A stretch of DNA of 64,000 bases from Ideonella alba. Lineage in GTDB: Bacteria; Pseudomonadota; Gammaproteobacteria; Burkholderiales; Burkholderiaceae_C. The position numbers were made by a program, and so were the translations under genes. Shown here one piece after another: positions 23,276 to 31,666 of the stretch; the stretch's first letter is position 1; every line of letters starts with the position of its first letter. Under the pieces are notes generated by a model, which worked only from the letters and a program-made list of their open reading frames with translations, had not been told where the DNA came from and searched no databases. Where the stretch lies: the NCBI RefSeq assembly GCF_018069875.1, contig NZ_JAGQDF010000010.1, positions 156,316 through 220,315 of the forward strand, written 5' to 3'.

Positions 23276-23650
23276 TCAGAGGGTCTTGAGCAGCGCGTCG
23301 TAGGCCGGCGGGTCCATCAGCTCGTCGAACTGGGCCATGTCGGTGACCTTGACGGTGAAGAACCAGCCCTTGCCCAGCGGGTCGGAGTTGGCCAGCGAGG
23401 GGTCGTTGCGCAGCTCTTCGTTGACCTCGACGATCTCGCCGGTGACCGGCATGTAAATGTCGGCAGCGGCCTTGACCGACTCGACCACGCCGGCCACGTC
23501 GCCCTTGGCGTAGGTCTTGCCCACCTCGGGCAGGTCGACGAAGACCACGTCGCCCAGCGCGTCCTGCGCATGCAGCGTGATGCCGACGACGGCGGCCTCA
23601 TGGTCCTCGATGTTGATCCACTCGTGGTCGGCGGTGAACTTGGTCGTCAT
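23276..23650 (-). CDS. gcvH: glycine cleavage system H protein
   Basis: A 124-residue lipoyl-carrier protein of the glycine cleavage complex. The lipoylation Lys lies in [19 protein letters not shown], at about residue 62, the expected site. The N-terminal KFTADHEWI and the C-terminal [10 protein letters not shown] segments are standard. It shuttles the aminomethyl group from GcvP to GcvT. The gene sits between gcvT (29 bp upstream) and gcvP (44 bp downstream). A GGAG lies at a normal distance before the ATG. Confidence 0.98.
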   Translation of the reverse strand: MTTKFTADHEWINIEDHEAAVVGITLHAQDALGDVVFVDLPEVGKTYAKGDVAGVVESVKAAADIYMPVTGEIVEVNEELRNDPSLANSDPLGKGWFFTVKVTDMAQFDELMDPPAYDALLKTL

Positions 23651-23679
23651 GGGTTGGCTCCTGTGGGGGGATGGGGAGG

Positions 23680-24825
23680 TCAGCCGCGGTAGTAGCGGTT
23701 CGGGGTGAAGGGCATGGCGGTCACGGTCATCGGCAGGCGCTTGCCGCGCACCTCGGCGAACACCTGGGTGCCGACGGCCGCGTAGGCCGGCGGCACATAG
23801 GCCATGGCCACCGGCTGGCCGACGGTGGGGCCCAGCGTGCCGCTGGTGACAGTGCCCAGGGCCGTGCCGTCGGCGGCGAAGAGGGCGGTGCCTTCGCGCA
23901 CCGGGGCGCGTTCCTGGCCGAGCAGACCGACGCGCTTGCGGGCGGCGCCGGTGGCCAGCTGGGCGTCGATCACCGCGGCACCGGGGTAGCCGCCGGCGCG
24001 CGCGCCACCAGCGCGGCGAACCTTCTGGATGGCCCAGGTCAGCGCGGCCTCGACCGGCGTGGTGGCGGTGTCGATGTCATGGCCGTACAGGCACAGGCCG
24101 GCTTCCAGGCGCAGCGTGTCGCGCGCGCCCAGGCCAGCGGGCTGCACCTCGGGCTGTGCCAGCAGTGCGCGGGCCAGGGCCACGGCCTGGTCCTGGTGCA
24201 CCGAGATCTCGAAGCCGTCCTCACCGGTGTAGCCCGAGCGGGTGACGAAGCAATCCAGGCCATCCAGCGCGAAGCGGCCACCCGTCATGAAGGTGAGGCT
24301 GGCGACATCCGGGTTCAGCCGGGCCAGCGCGGCCACCGCCTGCGGGCCTTGCAGCGCCAGCAGCGCGCGCTCGGGCATCGGGATGACCTGGCAGCGCTGG
24401 CCGATGCCGGCCTGCAGGTGGGCGATGTCCTGGGCCTTGCAGCCGGCGTTGACCACCACGAACAGGTCGCCGAAGGCCGCGCGCGCGTCCAGCGCAGGGC
24501 GGGTGACCATCAGGTCGTCGAGCAGGCCGCCCTGCTCGTTGGTGAACAGCGCGTAGCGCTGCTTGCCCACTGGCAGGTCGACGATGTCCACCGGCACCAG
24601 GGTTTCCAGCGCAGCGGCGGCATCGGCGCCGACCAGACGCAGCTGGCCCATGTGCGAGACATCGAACAGCGCCGCCGCCGTGCGGCAGTGGCGGTGCTCG
24701 GCCATCAGCCCGGCGGGGTACTGCACCGGCATGCTGTAGCCCGCGAAGGGCACCATCCGAGCGCCCAGTTCCAGGTGCAGGTCGTTGAGGGGGGTGGTCA
24801 GCAAAGGGGTGTCAGGCGTGCTCAT
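23680..24825 (-). CDS. gcvT: glycine cleavage system aminomethyltransferase, T protein
   Basis: A 381-residue T protein that transfers the aminomethyl carbon to tetrahydrofolate and frees ammonia. The start of the domain, LNDLHLELGARMVPFAGYSMPVQ, and the folate-site region VSHMGQLRLVG are conserved. The ATG at 24825 is preferred to an in-frame TTG 15 bp upstream, because the family start lies just before the TPLNDLHLE segment. It is the first gene of the operon. The glycine riboswitch ends about 50 bp upstream of the start codon, so gcvT is the gene most directly exposed to it. Confidence 0.97.
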   Translation of the reverse strand: MSTPDTPLLTTPLNDLHLELGARMVPFAGYSMPVQYPAGLMAEHRHCRTAAALFDVSHMGQLRLVGADAAAALETLVPVDIVDLPVGKQRYALFTNEQGGLLDDLMVTRPALDARAAFGDLFVVVNAGCKAQDIAHLQAGIGQRCQVIPMPERALLALQGPQAVAALARLNPDVASLTFMTGGRFALDGLDCFVTRSGYTGEDGFEISVHQDQAVALARALLAQPEVQPAGLGARDTLRLEAGLCLYGHDIDTATTPVEAALTWAIQKVRRAGGARAGGYPGAAVIDAQLATGAARKRVGLLGQERAPVREGTALFAADGTALGTVTSGTLGPTVGQPVAMAYVPPAYAAVGTQVFAEVRGKRLPMTVTAMPFTPNRYYRG

Positions 24826-24877
24826 CAGGGCGGTGTCCAAGGGGCAGTTCGGGAAGGTCTGGCCGTTCGAAATGCCC

Positions 24878-25076
24878 CCGCTGTCCGCTTTACCTGAGAG
24901 ATTGACCCCGCCGCGTCAGACGGCCGGGCTTGCCCCTTCGGTGGACGGACTCCAGGGTCCGCCTCTCTCCAGTGAGGAACGCATGGCCGGGGCCACGCGC
25001 CTTGCCAGTCCTTTTGCCTGAGCGTTCGGGTGGGCCCTGCGCCTTCGGCGGCCCCGGGTGGGGCTCTCTCCTGACA
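24878..25076 (-). promoter_or_regulatory. tandem glycine riboswitch ahead of gcvT
   Basis: On the minus strand two glycine aptamers follow each other. Aptamer I (about 25076-25000) has GGAGAGAGCCCC, then GCCGAAGGCGCAGG, then CTCAGGCAAAAGGAC. Aptamer II (about 24972-24878) has GGAGAGAGGCGG, then ACCGAAGGGGCAAGCCC, then CTCTCAGGTAAAGCGGACAG. These are the conserved signatures of the gcvT-type RNA. Tandem glycine riboswitches normally turn expression on with glycine. Between aptamer II and the ATG no clear terminator with a T-run is visible, so control at translation is possible. The RNA fills most of the 319-bp gap up to the divergent nitroreductase gene; the rest must hold both promoters. Confidence 0.93.
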
Positions 25077-25144
25077 AGCGGGCAGTGTAGCAGTGCGCGG
25101 CCGCTGAGGCATCATGTGCGAACCCCAATTGCCCACCCGCCGTC

Positions 25145-25936
25145 ATGACCGAGGCCGATGCTTTCCACCGCCTGCTGCAGGCCCACCGCTCGATCCGGTG
25201 TTTTCGCAGTGACCCGGTGGACGATGCTCTGGTGGACGCGTGCCTGGTGGACGCGCTGCAGGGCAGTTCGTCCAGCGGCAACCTGAACATGGTGTCGGTG
25301 GTCAAGACCCGCGACCAGGCCTCGCGCCGCCAGTTGCATGCGCTGCACGGCGAGCAGGACATGATCCTGCAGGCGCCGCTGCTGCTGACTGTCTGCGCCG
25401 ACACCCACCGCACCCGTGCCTGGCTCGCCGAGCGTGGCGCCCGCTTAGGTTTCTCCGACCTGGTCAGCTGGCATGTGGCCAGCTTCGACGCGATGATCAT
25501 CGCCCAGACCGCCGCACTGGCACTGGAAAGCCATGGCCTGGGCATCTGCTACATGGGCACCACGCTGTTCTCGATGGCGGCCATTGCCGAGCTGCTGGGC
25601 TGCCCCGACCATGTGCTGCCGGTGACCACGCTGGTGGTGGGCTGGCCCGACGAGGCGCCGGCCCAGCGTGACCGCCTGCCAGCGAGCGCCTGGATCCATG
25701 ACGAGCGCTACCAGCGCCCCGACGCCGCCAGCATCGAACGCGATTTCCGCGAGCGCGAGGAGCGAGGCAAGGCGCGCTACCTGGCGGTGCCGCACATGGC
25801 CGAGCGCTGGCGCGAACTGGGCATCGAGTCGCTGGCCCATTACTACACCAGTCCGATCAAGTACGACCCGGACGTCTTTGCCGAGTTCAGCGCCGAGATG
25901 GAGCAGGCCTTGCGCCGCAACGGCTTCCTGGCCTGA
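25145..25936 (+). CDS. nitroreductase-family flavoprotein
   Basis: A 263-residue protein of the FMN-dependent nitroreductase superfamily, nearest the NfsA/FRP branch. The N-terminal HRSIRCFRSDPVDDALVD is the phosphate-binding start of the family. LQGSSSSGNLNMVSVV and the central ALALESHGLGICYMGT carry the other flavin and dimer contacts. The C-terminal 60 residues are charged and helical. Enzymes of this group reduce nitroaromatics, quinones or flavins with NAD(P)H; the natural substrate here is unknown. It is transcribed divergently from the riboswitch-controlled gcv operon and ends 52 bp before an acyl-CoA ligase gene. Confidence 0.88.
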   Translation: MTEADAFHRLLQAHRSIRCFRSDPVDDALVDACLVDALQGSSSSGNLNMVSVVKTRDQASRRQLHALHGEQDMILQAPLLLTVCADTHRTRAWLAERGARLGFSDLVSWHVASFDAMIIAQTAALALESHGLGICYMGTTLFSMAAIAELLGCPDHVLPVTTLVVGWPDEAPAQRDRLPASAWIHDERYQRPDAASIERDFREREERGKARYLAVPHMAERWRELGIESLAHYYTSPIKYDPDVFAEFSAEMEQALRRNGFLA

Positions 25937-25988
25937 TCGCCACCGCCGGCAGCGCTACAGTCTGCACACACCGCCCGGGAGCTTCCAC

Positions 25989-27638
25989 ATGACGTCGATC
26001 TACGACCTGCACCTTGACCGCAACCCCGCCAACCACGTGCCGCTGTCGCCGGTCAGCTTCGTGGAGCGCAGCGCCGAGGTGTTTGCCGACCTGCCGGCGG
26101 TGATCCACGGCGCGCGCCGCTACACCTGGGCCCAGGTGCGCGAGCGCAGCGCCCGGCTGGCCGCCGCCTTGCGTGCACTGGGCGTGGGGCGCGGCAGCAC
26201 CGTCACGGTGATGCTGCCCAACACCCCCGAGATGGTCGAGGCCCACTACGCGGTGCCCGCGCTGAACGCGGTGCTCAACACCCTGAACACGCGGCTGGAT
26301 GCGTCGCTGCTGGCCTGGCAGATGAACCACTGTGAAGCGCAGGTGGTGATCACCGACACCGAGTTCGGCCCGGTGATGTATGAAGCCCTGCGCCTGCTGC
26401 GCGAGAAGCATGGCCGCGACCCGGTGGTGATCGACGTGGCCGACAGCGAGCACACCGGCCGTGCCGAACGCGTGGGCAGCCACGAATACGAGGCCCTGCT
26501 GGCTGCGCACGCGCCGCTGGCCCGGCTGGACGGTCCGGCCGACGAGTGGGACGCGATCGCGGTGAGTTACACCAGCGGCACCACCGGCGACCCCAAGGGC
26601 GTGGTCACCCACCACCGCGGCGCCTACCTCAACGCGGTGTGCAACGCGGCCACCTGGACCATGCCGCACTTCCCGGTCTACCTGTGGACCTTGCCGATGT
26701 TCCACTGCAACGGCTGGTGCTTTCCCTGGACCGTGGCGATGCTGGGCGGCACCCATGTGTGTCTGCGCCGGGTGGATGCGGCGAACATCCTGGCGGCGAT
26801 GCGCGAACACCGTGTGGACCACTACTGCGCCGCCCCCATCGTGCACAACCTGCTGATCAGCGCCGACCCGGCACTGCGTGACGGCATCACCCAGCGCGTG
26901 CGCGGCATGGTGGCCGGCGCGGCGCCGCCGGCGGCGATGATCGAGGGCATGGCCAGGCTGGGCTTTGACATCACCCATGTCTATGGCCTGACCGAGGTCT
27001 ACGGCCCGGCCTCGGTGGCGGTCAAGCGCCCCCACTGGGCCGGCGAAAGCCTGTCCGAGCAGACCCGCCTGAACGGCCGCCAGGGTGTGCGCTACGCCTT
27101 GCAGGAGGGCATGACGGTGATGGACCCCGAGACCATGACCGAGGTCCCGGCCGACGGCCAGACCATGGGCGAGATCATGTTCCGCGGCAACATCGCGATG
27201 AAGGGCTACCTGAAGAACCCGTCGGCCACCGACAAGGCCTTCGAGGGGGGCTGGTTCCACACCGGCGACCTGGCCGTGCTGGAGCCCGACCGCTACGTCA
27301 AGATCAAGGACCGCAGCAAGGACATCATCATCTCGGGTGGCGAGAACATCAGCTCGATCGAGGTGGAGGACGCGCTGTACCGCCACCCGGCGGTGGCCGC
27401 CTGCGCGGTGGTGGCCAAGCCGGACCCGAAGTGGGGTGAGACGCCGGTGGCCTTTGTCGAGCTGGCTGCCGGTGCGCAGGTCAGCGCCGAGGACCTGGTG
27501 GCGCATTGCAAGGGCCTGCTGGCCGGCTACAAGGTGCCGCGCGAGATCCGTTTCGAGCCCATCCCCAAGACCAGCACCGGCAAGATCCAGAAGTTCATGC
27601 TGCGCGACCGCGCGAAGTCGGCGCAGGCCTTCGAATGA
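25989..27638 (+). CDS. AMP-dependent acyl-CoA synthetase
   Basis: A 549-residue ANL-superfamily ligase that activates a carboxylic acid to its CoA ester through an acyl-adenylate. Visible motifs are the P-loop YTSGTTGDPKGV, the A5 motif YGLTEVYG, GWFHTGDLA, the hinge region IKDRSKDIIISGGENIS, and the C-terminal catalytic Lys in KTSTGKIQKF. It resembles medium-chain or methylmercaptopropionate-type ligases (AlkK/DmdB group); the substrate is not decided. The ATG at 25989 is preceded by GGGAG and by a TACAGT hexamer (25956-25961) that may be its -10 box. An enoyl-CoA hydratase-like gene follows after 20 bp and probably acts on the same acyl-CoA. Confidence 0.94.
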   Translation: MTSIYDLHLDRNPANHVPLSPVSFVERSAEVFADLPAVIHGARRYTWAQVRERSARLAAALRALGVGRGSTVTVMLPNTPEMVEAHYAVPALNAVLNTLNTRLDASLLAWQMNHCEAQVVITDTEFGPVMYEALRLLREKHGRDPVVIDVADSEHTGRAERVGSHEYEALLAAHAPLARLDGPADEWDAIAVSYTSGTTGDPKGVVTHHRGAYLNAVCNAATWTMPHFPVYLWTLPMFHCNGWCFPWTVAMLGGTHVCLRRVDAANILAAMREHRVDHYCAAPIVHNLLISADPALRDGITQRVRGMVAGAAPPAAMIEGMARLGFDITHVYGLTEVYGPASVAVKRPHWAGESLSEQTRLNGRQGVRYALQEGMTVMDPETMTEVPADGQTMGEIMFRGNIAMKGYLKNPSATDKAFEGGWFHTGDLAVLEPDRYVKIKDRSKDIIISGGENISSIEVEDALYRHPAVAACAVVAKPDPKWGETPVAFVELAAGAQVSAEDLVAHCKGLLAGYKVPREIRFEPIPKTSTGKIQKFMLRDRAKSAQAFE

Positions 27639-27658
27639 CCACCCCAGGAGACACCCCC

Positions 27659-28444
27659 ATGCTGACCACCGAAGACCCGCTGCTGCTGCGCAACCAGGAT
27701 GCGCGCGGTGTGCTGACGCTGACGCTGAACCGCCCGCAGGCCTTCAACTCGCTGTCCGAGGCCATGCTGGCCGCGCTGCAGACCGAGCTGGACGCGATCG
27801 CCCGCGACGACAGCGTGCGCGTGGTGGTGCTGGCCGCGGCCGGCAAGGCCTTCTGCGCCGGCCACGACCTGAAGGAGATGCGCGCCGACCCGTCGGAGGC
27901 CTACTACCGCCGCCTGTTCGCCCAGTGCGCCAAGGTGATGATGGCGATCCAGAAGCTGCCGGTGCCGGTGGTGGCCAAGGTGCAGGGCATTGCCACCGCG
28001 GCCGGCTGCCAGCTGGTGGCGATGTGCGACCTGGCGGTGGCCGCCAGCAGCGCCCGCTTTGCGGTCAGCGGCGTCAACCTGGGTCTGTTCTGCTCCACGC
28101 CGGCGGTGGCGCTGAGCCGCAACCTGGGCCGCAAGGCGGCCTACGAGATGCTGGTGACCGGCGAGTTCATCTCGGCCGACGAGGCGCGCGCCAAGGGCCT
28201 GGTCAACCGCGTTGCCGCGCCCGAGGCGCTGGACGAGGCGGTGGAGGCACTGGTGGCCAGCATCGTGGCCAAGCCGCGGGTCGCGGTGGCGATGGGCAAG
28301 CAGCTGTTCTATCGCCAGCTGGAATCCGGCATCGAGGCGGCCTATGTCGACGCCGGCCAGACCATGGCCTGCAACATGATGGACGATTCGGCGCTGGAAG
28401 GCGTGCAGGCCTTCATCGACAAGCGCGCACCCAGCTGGAAATGA
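27659..28444 (+). CDS. enoyl-CoA hydratase/isomerase-family protein
   Basis: A 261-residue crotonase-fold protein. The oxyanion-hole segments are GKAFCAGHDLKEM and KVQGIATAAGCQLVAMCDLAVA. In the second, a Gln stands where hydratases often have a catalytic Glu, and the context resembles the ECHDC3-like branch, so hydratase activity is not certain. A TGATG-type start at 27635 would overlap the ligase stop, but AGGAG sits 9 nt before the ATG at 27659, which is preferred. The gene is co-directional with the acyl-CoA ligase and probably in its operon. It is followed by the SRP RNA gene on the opposite strand. Confidence 0.9.
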   Translation: MLTTEDPLLLRNQDARGVLTLTLNRPQAFNSLSEAMLAALQTELDAIARDDSVRVVVLAAAGKAFCAGHDLKEMRADPSEAYYRRLFAQCAKVMMAIQKLPVPVVAKVQGIATAAGCQLVAMCDLAVAASSARFAVSGVNLGLFCSTPAVALSRNLGRKAAYEMLVTGEFISADEARAKGLVNRVAAPEALDEAVEALVASIVAKPRVAVAMGKQLFYRQLESGIEAAYVDAGQTMACNMMDDSALEGVQAFIDKRAPSWK

Positions 28445-28510
28445 GCCTGGGAACGTGCCTGGAAATGAATCAGCCGCCGGCGCCCAGGGGCGCACGGCGG
28501 CTGACGGGAA

Positions 28511-28618
28511 GAGGGTGACGAGCCTGAACCCCGGCACTGGTCACAACGGTTAGGGCTGCTTGGTTCCCCACCTGACCCGGTTGGCCGCGCTTCCATGCGA
28601 GGAGGCCCGTCACCGCCC
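28511..28618 (-). ncRNA. ffs: 4.5S RNA, small bacterial signal recognition particle RNA
   Basis: On the minus strand the RNA holds the conserved SRP apical domain: GGTCAGGTGGGGAACC (GGAA tetraloop closed by GG/CC), then AAGCAGCCCTAACC, then the matching GTGCCGGGG internal-loop side. The ends pair as GGTGACGGGCC with GGCTCGTCACC, which gives a hairpin of about 108 nt, the size of the gammaproteobacterial and betaproteobacterial form. It binds Ffh and directs membrane proteins to the Sec translocon. It lies between the enoyl-CoA hydratase-like gene and the response regulator gene. The exact ends are estimated from the terminal helix. Confidence 0.92.
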
Positions 28619-28652
28619 ATTGTAGGCGAGATGAACCGTCTGCGCCGGCCAC

Positions 28653-28658
28653 TACACT
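28653..28658 (+). promoter_or_regulatory. candidate -10 box of the response regulator gene
   Basis: TACACT lies 7 nt before the ATG at 28666. If it is used, the transcript starts at or within a base or two of the start codon and is leaderless. No good TTGACA-like -35 is visible and no Shine-Dalgarno is present, which fits leaderless initiation but does not prove it. Confidence 0.3.
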
Positions 28659-28665
28659 CTCAGGC

Positions 28666-29346
28666 ATGCTGCCTCATTCCCTCGCCCTGGTCGATGACGA
28701 TGCGGACTTCAGCGGTTACCTGGCCGAGTTCCTGACCGGACTGGGCGTGTCGGTCAGCAGCTTTGCCGACAGTGACGACCTGCTGACCAGCGACGGCGCC
28801 TTCGAGCACGAGTTCTACGTGGTCGACCTGATGCTGCCCGGCATCGATGGCCTGGACCTGCTGCGCCTGCTGCGCAAGCGCACCAATGCCGGCATCCTGG
28901 TGGTCTCGGGCAAGCTGGGCAGCGACGTCTTCGGCCATGTCATCGAGGCCGGTGCCGACATGCTGCTGGTCAAGCCGGCGACCTTCGAGCAGATCCTGAC
29001 CGGCATCCGGGCGATCTACCGGCGCAGCGGCCGCGGAGGGTCGCAGCAGGAAGTCTGGGTGCTGGATGCCGCGCATGCCACGCTGCGGGCGCCCGATGGT
29101 GCGCTGATCGAGCTCAGCCCGACCGACCTGCAGGTGATGGAGAGCCTGCTGGAACACCCCGGCCAGACCGTGGGGCGCGATGAATTGACGCGTCGGCTGG
29201 GCCTGGACAGCGAGGACCCCAACGCGCTGCACGCCACCATCTACCGCCTGCGCCGACGCATCGAGCGGGCCACCCCGGCGCTGGTGCCGCTGCAGTCGCG
29301 CTCGCGCCAGGGCTACCTGTTCAAGGCCGAGTTGCGGCGCGCCTGA
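28666..29346 (+). CDS. OmpR-family response regulator
   Basis: A 226-residue two-domain regulator. The receiver has the acidic group DDDAD at 10-14, the phospho-acceptor Asp54 in VVDLMLPG, and a KPA in place of the usual KPF. The C-terminal winged helix (about 135-222) contains LSPTDLQVMESLLEHPGQTV and the recognition-wing end LQSRSRQGYLFKAE. It converges on a histidine kinase gene with 7 bp between the stops. The two are probably cognate, although tail-to-tail arrangement is unusual for such pairs. The target genes are unknown. Confidence 0.93.
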   Translation: MLPHSLALVDDDADFSGYLAEFLTGLGVSVSSFADSDDLLTSDGAFEHEFYVVDLMLPGIDGLDLLRLLRKRTNAGILVVSGKLGSDVFGHVIEAGADMLLVKPATFEQILTGIRAIYRRSGRGGSQQEVWVLDAAHATLRAPDGALIELSPTDLQVMESLLEHPGQTVGRDELTRRLGLDSEDPNALHATIYRLRRRIERATPALVPLQSRSRQGYLFKAELRRA

Positions 29347-29353
29347 CGGCGGC

Positions 29354-30832
29354 TCAGGCCAGGCGCTGGCGCGGGCTGGTGCGGGTGTCGGGCCAGGGAA
29401 ACAGCATCGTGGCCTCCAGCCCGCTGGGCTGGACCGGGCGCAGCACCAGCTGGCCGCCGTGCACCGACATGATCTGCCGCACCACGCTCAGCCCCAGGCC
29501 CTGGCCGCGCTGGCTGGGAAAGGGCTTGTGGTGGGTGGCCGGGTCGTCCAGGTGGGCCCAGTGCGAGGCGCTCAAGCCATGGCCGTGGTCGCACACCGAC
29601 AGGGCCATGCCATAGGGCGAGTGGCTCTCCTCGATGCGCAGTTGCACCAGCGACTGACCGTCGCCGCCGTGGACGAACGCGTTGCGCAGCAGGTTGCGCA
29701 GTGCCAGGCGCACCAGGCCCGGCTCCACCTCCAGCGTGCGCAGGCGCGTCAGGCGCTCGACCACCACGCGCTGCCGCTGGTCGGGGGCCAGGTCGCCCAT
29801 CACCAGCTCGATCAGCAGGTCCAGGTCCACGTCCTGCAGCGTGACCTGTTCGCGACGGGTCAGGATCTGTGCGGCGGCCAGCGTGTTGTCCAGCACCGAG
29901 CGCAGCTCGCCCAGCACGGTCTCGGCGGCGTCCAGGCGCTCGGCGATGGCCTGCACGTCGGCCCGCGGGCCGCGCAGCGCCGCCCCGGCCGACAGCAGGG
30001 CGCCGGTCGCGCGGTGCAAGGGCTGACGGATCTCGTGGGCCAGCACCCCCAGCAGCTGCTCGCGTTCGCGGGCCAGCGCGTCGAGCTGGGTCAGCGCCTC
30101 GGTCAGCTGGCCGGCGTGCTGCTCGGCCGATTCGCGGCGGGCCCGCTCGGCGTACTCGGCGGCCTGGGCGCGGGCCTCGCTGGAGCGCACGCGGTCCAGC
30201 ACCATGCCCAGGTAGGCCACATTGCCGAACAGGCCCAGCGCGTAGCACATCACCCAGGTGGCCAGATTGGCCGGGGTCAGCGCGGCCACATTGGCCGATG
30301 GCGGGTCCCACAGTGCCCAGACCACGCGGCTGGCCGCCACCGCCGCCCAGGCGCCCAGCAGCGCGGCCAGCCATTGGCCGCTGCGCGAGGGCAGCACCGC
30401 CGCCGCCCGCCAGGCCAGGCGGGCGTTGATGGCGAAACCCGCGGCCAGCACGCTGGCCGCGAAGAGGAAGCGTGGCGTCACGCCCGCCAGCACGTCGATC
30501 AGCAGGTAGGCGGTGCTCAGCAGCAGCCACAACGCGGCCAGCAAGGCGGGCGGCGAGGACTCGCCGGCTTCGCGCCGCAGCGCCAGATGGGTCAGCAGCA
30601 TGCCGGCAAAGGCCAGCGCATTGGCGAGGGGGAATCCCGCCCAGTCCGGCACGATGCCGCGCAGGCCCAGCAGCAGCATCCAGCCGCCGGACGCCACCGC
30701 GGCGAAGGCCCAGGGGCGCAGCCGGTCGCTGCCGTGGCGCTGGCGCAGCAGCAGCCAGCAGCTGACCCCCAGCAGGGCCTGGGTGATCGAGGAAGCGACG
30801 AACAGCGAGGGGACGGAGATCAGCGAGAGCAT
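29354..30832 (-). CDS. membrane sensor histidine kinase
   Basis: A 492-residue kinase. About six to seven hydrophobic segments fill residues 5-212, with only short loops between them, so sensing is probably within or at the membrane (a 7TM-type input). A coiled linker at 215-255 leads to the H-box LLGVLAHEIRQPLH, with His267. The ATPase domain follows with N-box RLALRNLLRNAFVHG, G1 CDHGHGLS and G2 GQGLGLSVV. The ATG at 30832 is chosen because the upstream reading frame overlaps the crp-like gene in another frame and is Pro/Arg-rich noise. It lies 26 bp after the Crp-like gene and is probably co-transcribed with it. The likely partner is the convergent OmpR-type regulator. Confidence 0.92.
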   Translation of the reverse strand: MLSLISVPSLFVASSITQALLGVSCWLLLRQRHGSDRLRPWAFAAVASGGWMLLLGLRGIVPDWAGFPLANALAFAGMLLTHLALRREAGESSPPALLAALWLLLSTAYLLIDVLAGVTPRFLFAASVLAAGFAINARLAWRAAAVLPSRSGQWLAALLGAWAAVAASRVVWALWDPPSANVAALTPANLATWVMCYALGLFGNVAYLGMVLDRVRSSEARAQAAEYAERARRESAEQHAGQLTEALTQLDALAREREQLLGVLAHEIRQPLHRATGALLSAGAALRGPRADVQAIAERLDAAETVLGELRSVLDNTLAAAQILTRREQVTLQDVDLDLLIELVMGDLAPDQRQRVVVERLTRLRTLEVEPGLVRLALRNLLRNAFVHGGDGQSLVQLRIEESHSPYGMALSVCDHGHGLSASHWAHLDDPATHHKPFPSQRGQGLGLSVVRQIMSVHGGQLVLRPVQPSGLEATMLFPWPDTRTSPRQRLA

Positions 30833-30858
30833 GGGCGCCGGCCGCGGCGGCCCGGCGA

Positions 30859-31608
30859 TCAGGCCATTCTGCGCAGCACGATCGAGCCATCGGCCCGGTA
30901 GCGGATGGTACGCGCCGTCTCGAGTTCCTTCATCGTGCGGCTGACCATCTCGCGTGAGGCGCCGATCATCTTGGCCAGATCCTGCCGCGCTATGCGCTCG
31001 CGCAGCACCCATTCGTCGCCGTCGGGCACGGACAGGTCCAGCAGGCGCTGCAGCAGGCGTTCGCCCACATCCTGGTGGGCCAGCGAGGCCACCCGGCGGT
31101 AGGCGGTGCGCACCCGTTGTGACAGCTGCAGCAGCAGCATCTGCGCCACCTGTGGCCGCGTGGCCAGGGTGATGGCGAAGACATTGCCCGGCACCACCAG
31201 CAGGTCGCATTCCTCCTCGCTGCGCACGCTGCTGGAGTGCGGCTGGCCGTCGATCAGGGCGAGGTCGCCCAGCGGGTCACCGACGCGGATCAGGTCGATG
31301 ATGACCTCGCGGCCGCGGGGGTCGGTGCGGAAGCTGTGCGCACGGCCCGACAGCAGCACGCCCAGCTCGGACGTGCGGGCGCCCTGGACCTGGATCAGTT
31401 CGCCGCGGCGGGCGCGGCGCTTGCTGCAGTGGCGGGCGAGCTCGTCGGCAGCCGGCTCATCCAGGCTGGCGAACAGCGGCAGACGGCGCAGCAACTGAGC
31501 CAGGCTGACCGTTTCCTGGCCACGGGCCGGCCACGCCACCACCACCGGGTCCGTCCTGGCTCCGGTTGCGACGTCGGTCGCCTGCCATGGCTGTCCATGC
31601 TCGCCCAT
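30859..31608 (-). CDS. Crp/Fnr-family transcriptional regulator
   Basis: A 249-residue regulator with an N-terminal cyclic-nucleotide-binding-type beta-barrel (about 38-150) and a C-terminal winged helix. The HTH reads RQDLAKMIGASREMVSRTMKEL. The barrel lacks the four-Cys Fe-S set of Fnr. In the phosphate-binding-cassette region it has GDPLGDLALIDGQPHSSSV, which lacks the exact RxA(I/V) signature, so the effector is uncertain. GGGAG precedes the ATG at 31608. It lies between a PurM paralogue and a histidine kinase gene, all leftward. A short inverted repeat at 31637-31652, just upstream, may be its own operator. Confidence 0.92.
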   Translation of the reverse strand: MGEHGQPWQATDVATGARTDPVVVAWPARGQETVSLAQLLRRLPLFASLDEPAADELARHCSKRRARRGELIQVQGARTSELGVLLSGRAHSFRTDPRGREVIIDLIRVGDPLGDLALIDGQPHSSSVRSEEECDLLVVPGNVFAITLATRPQVAQMLLLQLSQRVRTAYRRVASLAHQDVGERLLQRLLDLSVPDGDEWVLRERIARQDLAKMIGASREMVSRTMKELETARTIRYRADGSIVLRRMA

Positions 31609-31636
31609 TCATCTCCCTCTGATCAGGGAGAATCAT

Positions 31637-31652
31637 ATCTGAGCTTTCAGAT
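31637..31652. repeat. inverted repeat upstream of the Crp-like gene
   Basis: ATCTGA-GCTT-TCAGAT is a perfect 6-bp inverted repeat, and neighbouring TGATCAG/GATCAGA sequences extend the symmetry in the 58-bp gap between the PurM paralogue and the Crp-like gene. The gap is AT-rich for this genome. It may be an operator for autoregulation or a weak terminator for the upstream gene. The choice cannot be made from sequence. Confidence 0.4.
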
Positions 31653-31666
31653 CAGAAAATGAGGAT

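Noticed and set aside
24841..25144. Short reading frames in the gap between gcvT and the nitroreductase gene
   Set aside because: The sequence is explained by two glycine aptamers with conserved cores; the frames have no ribosome site and overlap the RNA.
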